The notes under the pieces are model-generated. The model was not told the origin of the DNA, searched no databases, and saw nothing but the letters and a program-made list of their open reading frames with translations. The translations under genes were made by a program, and so were the position numbers. 64,000 bases of DNA from Terrimonas pollutisoli (GTDB lineage Bacteria > Bacteroidota > Bacteroidia > Chitinophagales > Chitinophagaceae), in assembly GCF_029360765.1 (NCBI RefSeq), contig NZ_JARKNA010000002.1, positions 369,334-433,333 of the forward strand. The letters are read 5' to 3'. Shown here piece by piece: positions 1-8,696 of this stretch; position 1 is the stretch's first letter; the number at the start of each line of letters is the position of its first letter.

Positions 1-120
1 AGGATAGATGGTAAACTGTTGGTGAGTGAGAAAGGGGCCCCACTGTTGGGTGAACACAATGAGGAAATAGATGCGCAATTTGGATTAATAAAAGAAATGC
101 AACCTGTAGTAAAACGCTGA
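1..120 (+). CDS. C-terminal fragment, probable CaiB/BaiF family CoA-transferase
   Basis: The window opens inside a reading frame that ends at the TGA at 118-120, leaving 39 codons. The fragment contains GAPLLGEHNEEI, which resembles the C-terminal P-LLGEHT-EE signature of class III (CaiB/BaiF) CoA-transferases, and little else can be judged. The next gene starts 13 bases downstream on the same strand, so it is probably co-transcribed with the lactonase-type amidohydrolase. The family call rests on this one motif. The 5' part lies outside the window. Confidence 0.5.
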   Translation, partial: RIDGKLLVSEKGAPLLGEHNEEIDAQFGLIKEMQPVVKR

Positions 121-133
121 TCGTCCCCGGAAT

Positions 134-991
134 ATGAAAATTATTGACACACATGTACACGTTTGGAATTTAAATAAAGCTGACTATCCATGGTTGAAGG
201 GAGATAGGTCGATATTAAACAGAACATGGGCGATTGATGAGTTAGAAGAGGAGAGAAAGCAAGCTGGAATTACTGCCGGGGTGTTGGTGCAGGCAAGTGG
301 CAATGTAGAAGATACTGATTTCATGTTGCAGACGGCTTATGAAACAGAGTGGATAAAAGGAGTAGTGTGCTGGCTGCCGCTTACTGATACAACTGCGACA
401 CAACGGCTGCTTGAAGAAAGATATTTGAAAGAAAAATATTGCAAAGGAATTCGTCACCAGGTGCATGATGAAAAAGATTCCCGGTGGTTATTACAACCAT
501 CGGTGATAGAAAGCCTGAAGTTGTTAGCGGAATATGATATTCCCTACGATATTGTGGGAATTTTGCCGGCGCATATTGAAACTGTGCTGGAGCTGACAGA
601 AAAGTTGCCGGGGTTGAGGATGGTGTTTGATCATCTCAATTGGCCACCGATACCATCGAAAGAGAAGTTTGGCAAATGGGGAGAGTTAATGAGCGTCGCT
701 GCACGGCATAAGAATTTATATGCAAAGATCTCTGGCCTGGGTACGGCATCAGGACAATTTGCAAATAGAACAAAAGAGGATATCAAACCTTATGTCGATT
801 TTGTACTGCAGCATTTTGGTATAGAAAGATGTTTTTGTGGCGGTGATTGGCCAGTATCAAATCTGGCAAATAGCTATACCGAAACCTGGCAAGTAACAAA
901 AGACATCCTGGACGAACTGCTGACAGAGAAGGAACAGAACAAAGTATTATTTGATAACGCAAATAAATTTTACCAATTAGGGCTCAGCTAA
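134..991 (+). CDS. Amidohydrolase family protein, probable sugar-lactonase (COG3618 type)
   Basis: A cytoplasmic 285-residue TIM-barrel amidohydrolase (Amidohydro_2) without signal peptide. Seen: the N-terminal metal motif DTHVHVW (H7, H9), the MVFDHLNWP segment in mid-protein, and GGDWPVS with D238, placed where the family's last metal/catalytic aspartate sits. Family members hydrolyse L-fucono-, L-rhamnono- or similar 1,5-lactones to the aldonic acids. Its neighbours (RhaT symporter 9 bases downstream, sugar dehydrogenases at 15-17 kb) support a lactonase step in a non-phosphorylating deoxy-sugar pathway. This substrate is inference; related proteins are only annotated as predicted metal-dependent hydrolases. 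Start chosen at the ATG 13 bases after the upstream stop. Confidence 0.8.
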   Translation: MKIIDTHVHVWNLNKADYPWLKGDRSILNRTWAIDELEEERKQAGITAGVLVQASGNVEDTDFMLQTAYETEWIKGVVCWLPLTDTTATQRLLEERYLKEKYCKGIRHQVHDEKDSRWLLQPSVIESLKLLAEYDIPYDIVGILPAHIETVLELTEKLPGLRMVFDHLNWPPIPSKEKFGKWGELMSVAARHKNLYAKISGLGTASGQFANRTKEDIKPYVDFVLQHFGIERCFCGGDWPVSNLANSYTETWQVTKDILDELLTEKEQNKVLFDNANKFYQLGLS

Positions 992-1000
992 TACAAAAGC

Positions 1001-2038
1001 ATGGAAGTAGTTAACGGCGTATTGTATCATGCAATCGGCGCCTCGAGCGCCTCACTTTGTTATACCCCTCAAAAGGCTGTGAAAGGGTGGAGTTGGCAAA
1101 CCTACTGGATGGCCCAGGCATTTATTTGCTGGCTTGTTTTGCCGGTTATCGTTGCTTGTCTTACCATTCCACAATTGGCATTGGTTTTAAAAGAGGCTCC
1201 CACTGGTGCTATGCAAAAATCTTTTTTATTCGGCATGGCCTACGGCATAGGAGGTACCGCCTTTGGAATTGCTATCCGTTATGTTGGATTTTCATTGACC
1301 TATGCCATTGCAGTAGGCATTAGCTGCGTATTGGGCACTTTGTTACCACCAACTGTCCATGGCACTCTCGGCGAAGTGATGAAAAGTAATGGAGCGGCAT
1401 ACCTGGTAATGGGTGTCATCATGGGGGCCATAGGTATTGCCTTGTGTGGAGTTGCCGGAAGAAATAAAGAAAAAGATATTGAAGCAGGTGAGGGTAATAA
1501 ATCTGGTTTCTCCTTATCAAAAGGATTACCTCTTTGTTTATTGGCCGGTATTTTATCTGCGATGTACGGGTTCGCTTTAGACCAGGGGCAACCTATTGCC
1601 GATGTGGCTGCCAAATATGGAGCCGGTAATTTCCAGGGCAATGTGATCTATCTTTTTTCCAATACCGGCGCCTTTGTCTCAACGATTTTATACTGCCTGT
1701 ATTTGCACAATAAAGAAAAAACATTTACTCAGTATGGTTCCGCGGGAAGCAATAGTCTTTCTATTAACTATTTTCTTTCTGTGTTAACAGGTTTGTTATG
1801 GTATGGTCAATTTTTCTTTTATGGATTGGGCCATGTAAGAATGGGTGCGTATAAGTTTACCAGCTGGGCTATTCATATGATCATGCTGGTACTTTTTAGC
1901 TCAGTAGCGGGATTAGTAATGAAAGAATGGAAGCAATGCAGTGCAAAAACAATGCGTTGGTTGTTCCTGGCCTTGTTTGTTTTGCTGGCGGCCATCCTGC
2001 TATTGACTTACGGAAATTACCTGGGAGAAGAGAAATGA
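1001..2038 (+). CDS. rhaT: L-rhamnose/proton symporter, RhaT family
   Basis: A 345-residue integral inner-membrane protein with about ten hydrophobic segments spread over its whole length, as in the RhaT family (drug/metabolite transporter superfamily). Recognisable stretches include GASSASLCYTPQKAVKGWSW near the N-terminus, IGGTAFGIAIRYVGFSL and YAIAVGISCVLGTLLPP. It should import L-rhamnose, or a related 6-deoxyhexose, with H+. It lies between the lactonase and the Gfo/Idh/MocA oxidoreductase in one tightly spaced transcription unit, and the window has two GH78 genes and one GH106 gene that would supply rhamnose. The exact substrate is inferred from family and context. Confidence 0.88.
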   Translation: MEVVNGVLYHAIGASSASLCYTPQKAVKGWSWQTYWMAQAFICWLVLPVIVACLTIPQLALVLKEAPTGAMQKSFLFGMAYGIGGTAFGIAIRYVGFSLTYAIAVGISCVLGTLLPPTVHGTLGEVMKSNGAAYLVMGVIMGAIGIALCGVAGRNKEKDIEAGEGNKSGFSLSKGLPLCLLAGILSAMYGFALDQGQPIADVAAKYGAGNFQGNVIYLFSNTGAFVSTILYCLYLHNKEKTFTQYGSAGSNSLSINYFLSVLTGLLWYGQFFFYGLGHVRMGAYKFTSWAIHMIMLVLFSSVAGLVMKEWKQCSAKTMRWLFLALFVLLAAILLLTYGNYLGEEK

Positions 2039-2061
2039 TAAACTAATTAATTGTTGCTTGT

Positions 2062-3123
2062 ATGAATCTTCAAATGCCATCTGAAAAAAGACCAATCTAT
2101 ATAATTGGCGCGGGTGGCATTGTGAATGAAGCTCATTTACCCGCCTACCAGATTGCAGGCTTTAATGTGCAGGGTATTTTTGATATTGATCTGGCAAAGG
2201 CAACAGCGACTGCCAATGAATTTTCAATACCGGGAGTATTTCAAAGCCTTGACGAGATGATTGCCAATGCTCCTTCCAATGCTTTGTTTGATGTGGCGGT
2301 GCCGGGTTCACAAACGATTCCCATATTGAAGCAGCTGCCATCAAACGCAGCGGTGTTATTGCAAAAGCCGATGGGAGAGAATTTTGAGCAGGCAAAACAA
2401 ATATTGCACCTGGTGAGGGAGAAGAAGCAATTAGCGGCAATCAATTTCCAGTTACGCTATGCGCCTTATATCCTGGCAGCAAAGAAATTGATCAGTGAAA
2501 ATAAATTGGGAGAGTTGAATGACATTGAAATAAACGTAAATGTTTATACTCCCTGGCACCTTTGGGATTTTTTGGTAGCGGCTTCAAGAGTGGAAATATT
2601 ATACCACAGTATTCACTATATAGATCTAATAAGAAACCTGTTAGGTAACCCTGTATCGGTATATGCAAAAACGACCCGGCATCCCTCAACACCGCAATTG
2701 GCTTCTGTTCGAAGTAATATTATTATGGATTATGGCGATTTTACCAGGGCCAATATCCTCACCAATCATTGTCATAATTATGGTATGTCCAGGCAGCAAT
2801 CATATATTAAAATTGAAGGAAGCAAAGGAGCTGTTTTGATAAATTTTGGCGCCCTGATCAATTATCCCCGTGGTGCGGCAGATAGCTTTGAATATGTTTT
2901 TTTAAAGGACGGTGAAGAGCCGCAATGGAAGAAAATGGAAATTGAAGGCAGTTGGTTTCCGCATGCTTTTATAGGTAGCATGGCGCAGTTGATGCTGGCT
3001 GCTGAAGGTTCGATCAAACGGCCCGACAATAGTGTGGAAGATTGTATTTATACCATGGCTTGCACGGAAGCCGCTTATCTCAGCAGTGAGCAGGGCGGAG
3101 TTTTATTACCCGCAATCAATTAA
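2062..3123 (+). CDS. Gfo/Idh/MocA family NAD(P)-dependent oxidoreductase
   Basis: A cytoplasmic 353-residue two-domain dehydrogenase. The N-terminal Rossmann fold shows the nucleotide-binding IIGAGGIVNEAHLPAY (G16-G19). The family's E-K-P motif appears as QKPMGEN (K102, P103), with Gln replacing Glu. The C-terminal alpha/beta domain is of normal length. Family members oxidise or epimerise sugars, inositols or sugar acids. The neighbouring RhaT and the secreted glycosidases downstream suggest action on a pectin-derived sugar, but the substrate cannot be read from sequence. The stop is 4 bases before the start of the next gene. Confidence 0.85.
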   Translation: MNLQMPSEKRPIYIIGAGGIVNEAHLPAYQIAGFNVQGIFDIDLAKATATANEFSIPGVFQSLDEMIANAPSNALFDVAVPGSQTIPILKQLPSNAAVLLQKPMGENFEQAKQILHLVREKKQLAAINFQLRYAPYILAAKKLISENKLGELNDIEINVNVYTPWHLWDFLVAASRVEILYHSIHYIDLIRNLLGNPVSVYAKTTRHPSTPQLASVRSNIIMDYGDFTRANILTNHCHNYGMSRQQSYIKIEGSKGAVLINFGALINYPRGAADSFEYVFLKDGEEPQWKKMEIEGSWFPHAFIGSMAQLMLAAEGSIKRPDNSVEDCIYTMACTEAAYLSSEQGGVLLPAIN

Positions 3124-3127
3124 TAAC

Positions 3128-5854
3128 GTGAGAAATTTAAAACTGACCATAGTATTGTTGCTGACGCTGAATACAGTTTTTGCCACCAAGAAAATTATTG
3201 TTCAAAATAATACAGGTAAAAACTCACCACGTATTCTTTTTGCAATAGAAAAGTTAGAGTCGGCGCTGAAGAAAAACGGCTACGGAGCAATTTTTACCAA
3301 ACAGAATAATAAGGCACTGGATATTATTTCCATTACGATCAATAGCCAATTAAAAAAAGAAGGATTTGCGCTAAACAAAAACGACAAAGCTTATAGCATC
3401 AGCGGTGCTGACGAGTCGGGTGTCTTGTACGGTTGTCTTGCTTTTGCGGAGCAAGTAAACAAAAATAAAAGCCTGCTACCCCAGGGTTTATTTTCTGATG
3501 CGCCGGAAATGGTGTTGCGGGGTCAATGTATAGGCTTACAAAAATCAACTTATTTACCCGGAAGGAACGTTTATGAATATCCTTATACACCGCAAACCTT
3601 TCCCTGGTTTTACGATAAAAAATTATGGTTCCAGGTACTCGATTCTATGCTGGACAACCGCATGAATTCTTTGTATCTATGGAACGGTCACCCTTTCGCT
3701 TCGCTGGTAAAACTCAAAGATTATCCGTATGCGGTGGAAGTAGATGACGTTACGTTTAAAAAGAATGAAGAAATGTACCGCTTTATTACTTCGGAAGCGG
3801 ACAAAAGAGGTATATGGGTGATACAGATGTTTTATAATATTATCGTGTCAAAACCATTTGCAGAACATCACCAGATAAAAACGCAGGAAAGAGAAAGGCC
3901 GATTATACCATTGATTGCTGACTACACACGAAAATCAATTACGGCTTTTGTAGAAAAATATCCGAACGTGGGTTTAATGGTTTGTCTTGGTGAGGCAATG
4001 GAGGGAGTGGGCAACGACGATATCGAATGGTTTACCAAAACCATTATCCCCGGTGTGAAAGATGGATTGAAAATGCTGGGAAAAACCGAGGAGCCGCCAA
4101 TAGTTTTACGGGCACATGATACAGATGCACCGTCCGTGATGAAGGCCGCTTTGCCTTTGTATAAAAATTTATATACCGAAGCGAAGTTCAATGGTGAAGC
4201 ATTGACCACTCCACGTCCCCGCGGTCAGTGGGCAGCTTTACATCAAACATTAAGTAAGCTGGGGAGTGTGCAGATTGAGAACATCCATATTCTCGCCAAC
4301 CTTGAACCATTTCGGTATGGCTCCCCTGATTTTATCCAGCAATCTGTTATTGGCATGCATGAGGTGATGGGCGGAAATGGATTGCATTTATATCCGCAGG
4401 CTTCCTATTGGGACTGGCCCTACACGGCCGATAGTGTAAAAGCCCGCCCGGATGACCCGGTCGGACGGGGAAAGCGGTTACTGCAAATTGAAAGAGATTG
4501 GATCTGGTACAAAGCCTGGAGCCGTTATGCATGGAAAGCAAAAAGAAACAGGAATGACGAGATCAATTATTGGAGCCAACTATTGGCGCATAAATTTGGT
4601 TGCAGTGTCAATGATGGTAAAGCAATTTTGATGGCCTATGAACAGTCGGGTGAGATTGCGCCGAAGTTATTGCGCCGGTTTGGTATCACTGATGGCAACA
4701 GGCAGACACTAACACTCGGAATGCTGATGACACAATTGATCAATCCCTATCGCTACGGCTTATTTACATTACTATATGAAGGAGAAAGCCCGGAAGGTGA
4801 GATGCTGATCGACTATGCCGATAAAGAATGGAAAAAGCAAGCGCATATTGGTGAAACACCGGTCCAAATCATCAATGAGGTAAAGCAGCAAAGTGATAAA
4901 GCTGTTACGGCGATAGAAGCAATAGCCCCAAAAATAACAAAGAATAAAGACGAGTTTAATCGGTTAAAAAATGACATGCGTTGCTATAAAGCCATGGCAT
5001 ATCATTTTGCTGATAAGACTACAGCAGCATTACAGGTGCTGAAGTATAAATATTCTGGCGTAGTCGCCGATCTGGAAAAAGCTTTGCCTGTTCTGCAAGA
5101 GAGTGTTGAACATTATAAAGAATTGGTTGACCTGACAAAAGGCAGCTACCTGTATGCAAACAGCATGCAAACGCAACAGCGAAAAATACCCATGAGGGGA
5201 GTGGACGGTACGTTCAAACACTGGCAGGAAATGTTGCCGGTTTTCCAGGGGGAGGTCGATATTTTCAAAAGAAAAATTGATTCGCTGAGAAATTTAAAAA
5301 CAGGAGCCGTTGTAAAAAAAGAGTCTTTAAAAAATGCTGCTGTAAAAAGGATCGGTTCAGCGGACGCTATCTATTCCATTGAAACGGGCGCCAAAATTTT
5401 TGCAGACACCAACCTGGTAATTACATCTTATGCCGATGAGTTGAAAGATCTGCAGGGGGTAAAACTCTCTCTAAAAGATCAATTGAAAGAAAATACTTCA
5501 ATCTCGTTTACATCAACAACGCCCATAAATATTTTAATAGGATACTTCAACCCGCAACGGGCGGCTTTTTCAAAAGACAGTTTTTTTCTAAAAGCTCCGG
5601 AACTGGAAACGAACGCCAGCGCCAATGATTATGGACAGGCTGAAGTAAAAATTGCAAATGCTGTGGTGATTAGAGGAATGCCGCCTGTTAATATTCACAG
5701 CTATAGTTTTCCTGCTGGCAGCAATGAATTGAAATTAGGAAAAGGCCTTTGCCTGGTTGTTGGCTTTATAGATGGCAATAAGGACATCCAACCCTCCGAT
5801 GCAGGTCTAATAGAGGGGGGAATTAAAAAAGAAATAGATTGGTTATTTGAATAA
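3128..5854 (+). CDS. Secreted GH67/GH20-like large glycosidase-type protein, uncharacterised
   Basis: A 908-residue secreted protein. I choose the GTG at 3128 because it gives a clean signal peptide, (M)RNLKLTIVLLLTLNTVFA, before TKKIIV; a longer frame upstream lacks one. Residues 20-130 look like the small alpha/beta domain that precedes the barrel in GH67/GH20 enzymes (YSISGADESGVLYGCLAFAE). A probable TIM barrel follows (RMNSLYLWNGHPF, GLMVCLGEAMEG), then a helical region and a beta-rich tail. Alpha-glucuronidase-like proteins of this size occur in pectin loci, but I cannot assign a substrate. Residues 439-448 (ARPDDPVGRG) are encoded by a palindromic repeat and look like an in-frame insertion. 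One base separates it from the GH95 gene. Confidence 0.55.
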   Translation: MRNLKLTIVLLLTLNTVFATKKIIVQNNTGKNSPRILFAIEKLESALKKNGYGAIFTKQNNKALDIISITINSQLKKEGFALNKNDKAYSISGADESGVLYGCLAFAEQVNKNKSLLPQGLFSDAPEMVLRGQCIGLQKSTYLPGRNVYEYPYTPQTFPWFYDKKLWFQVLDSMLDNRMNSLYLWNGHPFASLVKLKDYPYAVEVDDVTFKKNEEMYRFITSEADKRGIWVIQMFYNIIVSKPFAEHHQIKTQERERPIIPLIADYTRKSITAFVEKYPNVGLMVCLGEAMEGVGNDDIEWFTKTIIPGVKDGLKMLGKTEEPPIVLRAHDTDAPSVMKAALPLYKNLYTEAKFNGEALTTPRPRGQWAALHQTLSKLGSVQIENIHILANLEPFRYGSPDFIQQSVIGMHEVMGGNGLHLYPQASYWDWPYTADSVKARPDDPVGRGKRLLQIERDWIWYKAWSRYAWKAKRNRNDEINYWSQLLAHKFGCSVNDGKAILMAYEQSGEIAPKLLRRFGITDGNRQTLTLGMLMTQLINPYRYGLFTLLYEGESPEGEMLIDYADKEWKKQAHIGETPVQIINEVKQQSDKAVTAIEAIAPKITKNKDEFNRLKNDMRCYKAMAYHFADKTTAALQVLKYKYSGVVADLEKALPVLQESVEHYKELVDLTKGSYLYANSMQTQQRKIPMRGVDGTFKHWQEMLPVFQGEVDIFKRKIDSLRNLKTGAVVKKESLKNAAVKRIGSADAIYSIETGAKIFADTNLVITSYADELKDLQGVKLSLKDQLKENTSISFTSTTPINILIGYFNPQRAAFSKDSFFLKAPELETNASANDYGQAEVKIANAVVIRGMPPVNIHSYSFPAGSNELKLGKGLCLVVGFIDGNKDIQPSDAGLIEGGIKKEIDWLFE
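4442..4470 (+). repeat. In-frame palindromic repeat (CCCGYCCG family), copy 1
   Basis: A 29-base GC-rich element inside the GH67-like gene, with outer arms CCCGCCCG and CGGACGGG that pair with one G-T wobble. It matches the reverse complement of the copy at 45519-45547 at 26 of 29 positions by hand alignment. Here it encodes ARPDDPVGRG without breaking the frame. Confidence 0.85.
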
Positions 5855-5855
5855 G

Positions 5856-8696
5856 ATGGCTATGCAACAAATAAAGTATTTTTTACTGGTGACATTGGCA
5901 TTGCTTGTACAAGGCCTTTGTGCGCAGGATCTGAAACTCTGGTATAAACAGCCTGCTGCAAAATGGACAGAGGCGTTACCGGTTGGCAATGGAAGAATCG
6001 GCGCCATGATCTTTGGTGGCGTAGAACGGGACAGAATCCAGTTTAATGAAGAAACCTTATGGACAGGTGGTCCAAGACAATACAGTCGCCCCGGTGCTTA
6101 CCGCTATTTAGATACCATTCGTCAATTATTGTTTGAAGGAAAACAAAAAGAAGCGGAAGCATTGGCGGAAAAAGAATTCATGGGGTTAAAAAGTGATGCA
6201 GGAAAAAAAGAAGATTGGATTAAAGAGGTTTTACAGAACAAAGAAGTTGCAGCGGAAAATTTTAATGACAGTAAATGGAAAGCGATGACCGTCCCTTCCT
6301 ACGAAGGATGGGAAGCTGTGGGTTTTGAAGGACTGGATGGAGCAGTATGGGTAAGAACAAGTTTTGAACTGCCCGCTTCGTGGACTGGCAAGGACATTGT
6401 TTTGGATTTAAACCGTATCCGTGACCAGGACTTTACCTATGTTAACGGGAAACTGGTTGGATCACAGGATAATAGTGAATCAAGAAGATACAGTATACCC
6501 CATACTGTTTTACATCCCGGCAAAAATGTGATTGCCGTGCAGGTGTTGAACTTTTTTGATAAAGGTGGTATCATGGGGTATAAGGACACCGCTCGCCATA
6601 TTGGAGTCTATCCGGTCAACGATGAAGTAGCAAAGATTTCCCTGAATGGTCAATGGAAATATTTTATTCAAAATGATGAACCACCTGTTGCCGGAGCTTA
6701 CCAGGCAAGTTATCAGCCTTTCGGGGACCTGGAATTGCAATTTAAAAATGCTGCGCCAGCGACTGATTACAAAAGGGAGTTGGATCTGGTTAATGCTATC
6801 GCTACTACTTCTTATAAGGTTAATAATATTCAATACAACCGGGAATATTTTGTAAGCCAGCCCAACCAGGTATTGGCAATAAATATTTCGGCGTCCAAAA
6901 AAGCCAGTATTAGTTTCGGGGTATCATTGACCAGCCCACATAAAAACTTTACGGTTAGAAAAGTTGATAAGAACACCCTTGCGCTATCAGTAAAAGTAAG
7001 AAATGGATCGCTGCGCGGTGAGAGTTATTTACAGGTAAAAACAGTAGGAGGCAGTATAAAAATTATCGGTGATAACATCAAAGTCGATAATGCAAATGAA
7101 GCTACGGTGTATTTAACCGCGGGAACCAATTATAAAAATTATAATGACATTTCAGCAAATCCCGCCTCTCCCTGTATCAATGCCTTGAAAAGTATTGTTT
7201 CAAAAAACTATTATCAAATCAAGGCTGCACACATAAAGGAATACCAAAAATATTTCAACACATTTTCAATAAATCTTAATAATCAATCGGAGTCTTCGGA
7301 AGCCTCTCCGCCGACTGGCGGAGGAGGTTTGCAGGGGACTGCTTTACCCACCGATGAACGCCTTGCGAAATTTGCTTCTTCCAATGATCCTTCTTTTGTT
7401 GCCCTGTATTTGCAATACGGAAGATATTTGTTGATATCTTCGTCCCGTCCCGGCACGAGGCCCGCTAATCTGCAAGGTATTTGGAATGATTTGTTGACAC
7501 CCCCATGGGGAAGTAAGTACACTACCAATATCAATGCTGAGATGAATTACTGGCCGGCAGAAGCGCTTAACCTTTCTTCATTACATGAACCGTTGTTCAA
7601 AATGATAGAGGAATTAGCGGTTACCGGAAAGCAAACTGCCAAAGATCATTACAATGCGCCGGGTTGGGTATTGCATCATAACACCGATTTGTGGCGTGGC
7701 ACGGCGCCCATCAATGCTGCCAACCATGGTATATGGGTTACCGGTGGCGCCTGGTTATGCCAGCATTTGTGGGAGCATTATTTATTTACCCGGGATAAAA
7801 GTTTTTTACAAGGCAGGGCTTATCCTGTTATGAAGGAAGCGGCTCTATTTTTCAACTCATTTCAGACAAAAGATCCGGCTACGGGTTATTTGATCAGTAC
7901 TCCATCCAATTCACCGGAGCAGGGCGGATTGGTGGCTGGCCCCGCCATGGATCACCAGATCATCCGGGCACTTTTTAAAAATGTGATTAATGCAGCGACG
8001 ATTTTGAATACGGATGTGACTTTACAACAAACATTGAGCGAAAAGCTAAAACAAATCGCACCAGACCACATTGGAAAATATGGACAATTGCAGGAATGGA
8101 TGCAGGATGTTGATGATACTACCAATAAGCACCGGCATATCTCGCATTTATGGGCCATGCATCCGGGAAGTGAAATAAACTGGGATGAAACACCGCAACT
8201 GATGAAAGCAGCGCAGCAATCCTTGTTGTATCGTGGCGATGCCGCTACGGGATGGAGTCTTGGCTGGAAAATAAATTGCTGGGCACGTTTCAAAGATGGC
8301 GATCATGCTTTCTGTTTGATTCAAATGCTTATGAGTCCTGCTAAAAATGGCGCAGGCAGCTATCCTAATTTATTCGATGCGCATCCGCCATTTCAAATTG
8401 ATGGCAACTTTGGTGGCGCTGCCGGTATCGGTGAGCTATTAATACAAAGCCACACTCAATTCATCGACATACTGCCTGCTTTGCCAGCTGCCTTACCAGC
8501 TGGTGAAGTAAAAGGTCTTTGTGCAAGAGGTGGCTTTGTACTGGATATGCAATGGCGCAATGGAAAATTAACCAGGCTGCTGATAAAATCGACTGCCAGC
8601 AGTGAACTGCAGGTGCGTTATAATGGGAAAATCATAAATATCAAAACAAGTAAGGGGGGCAGTTATCAATTTGATGGTGAACTTAAAGAATTATAG
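5856..8696 (+). CDS. GH95 family alpha-L-fucosidase/alpha-L-galactosidase
   Basis: A secreted 946-residue enzyme with signal peptide MAMQQIKYFLLVTLALLVQG before LCAQDLKLWY. The GH95 N-terminal beta-domain begins at once (WTEALPVGNGRIGAMIFGG, FNEETLWTGGP). It is interrupted at about residues 120-265 by a GH2-like jelly-roll insert (WVRTSFELP, VNGKLVGSQDN). The (alpha/alpha)6 domain carries the hallmarks: TNINAEMNYWPA with N558 and N560, PSNSPEQG with E688, and PPFQIDGNFGG with D849, corresponding to the catalytic Asn/Asn/Glu/Asp set described for Bifidobacterium AfcA. GH95 members cleave alpha-L-fucose or alpha-L-galactose; the latter occurs in RG-II. Residues 483-491 are repeat-encoded. Confidence 0.92.
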   Translation: MAMQQIKYFLLVTLALLVQGLCAQDLKLWYKQPAAKWTEALPVGNGRIGAMIFGGVERDRIQFNEETLWTGGPRQYSRPGAYRYLDTIRQLLFEGKQKEAEALAEKEFMGLKSDAGKKEDWIKEVLQNKEVAAENFNDSKWKAMTVPSYEGWEAVGFEGLDGAVWVRTSFELPASWTGKDIVLDLNRIRDQDFTYVNGKLVGSQDNSESRRYSIPHTVLHPGKNVIAVQVLNFFDKGGIMGYKDTARHIGVYPVNDEVAKISLNGQWKYFIQNDEPPVAGAYQASYQPFGDLELQFKNAAPATDYKRELDLVNAIATTSYKVNNIQYNREYFVSQPNQVLAINISASKKASISFGVSLTSPHKNFTVRKVDKNTLALSVKVRNGSLRGESYLQVKTVGGSIKIIGDNIKVDNANEATVYLTAGTNYKNYNDISANPASPCINALKSIVSKNYYQIKAAHIKEYQKYFNTFSINLNNQSESSEASPPTGGGGLQGTALPTDERLAKFASSNDPSFVALYLQYGRYLLISSSRPGTRPANLQGIWNDLLTPPWGSKYTTNINAEMNYWPAEALNLSSLHEPLFKMIEELAVTGKQTAKDHYNAPGWVLHHNTDLWRGTAPINAANHGIWVTGGAWLCQHLWEHYLFTRDKSFLQGRAYPVMKEAALFFNSFQTKDPATGYLISTPSNSPEQGGLVAGPAMDHQIIRALFKNVINAATILNTDVTLQQTLSEKLKQIAPDHIGKYGQLQEWMQDVDDTTNKHRHISHLWAMHPGSEINWDETPQLMKAAQQSLLYRGDAATGWSLGWKINCWARFKDGDHAFCLIQMLMSPAKNGAGSYPNLFDAHPPFQIDGNFGGAAGIGELLIQSHTQFIDILPALPAALPAGEVKGLCARGGFVLDMQWRNGKLTRLLIKSTASSELQVRYNGKIINIKTSKGGSYQFDGELKEL
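7303..7328 (+). repeat. In-frame palindromic repeat in the GH95 gene
   Basis: A hairpin with perfect 7-base arms CTCCGCC (7306-7312) and GGCGGAG (7317-7323) around a GACT loop. It encodes ASPPTGGGG in the linker just before the conserved PTDERLAKF that begins the helical domain of GH95. The low-complexity peptide and its linker position fit an in-frame insertion. Confidence 0.75.

Noticed and set aside
3032..3127. Longer N-terminus for the GH67-like protein starting inside the oxidoreductase gene
   Set aside because: The extra 32 residues overlap the end of the upstream gene and would bury the signal peptide; GTG at 3128 is more plausible.
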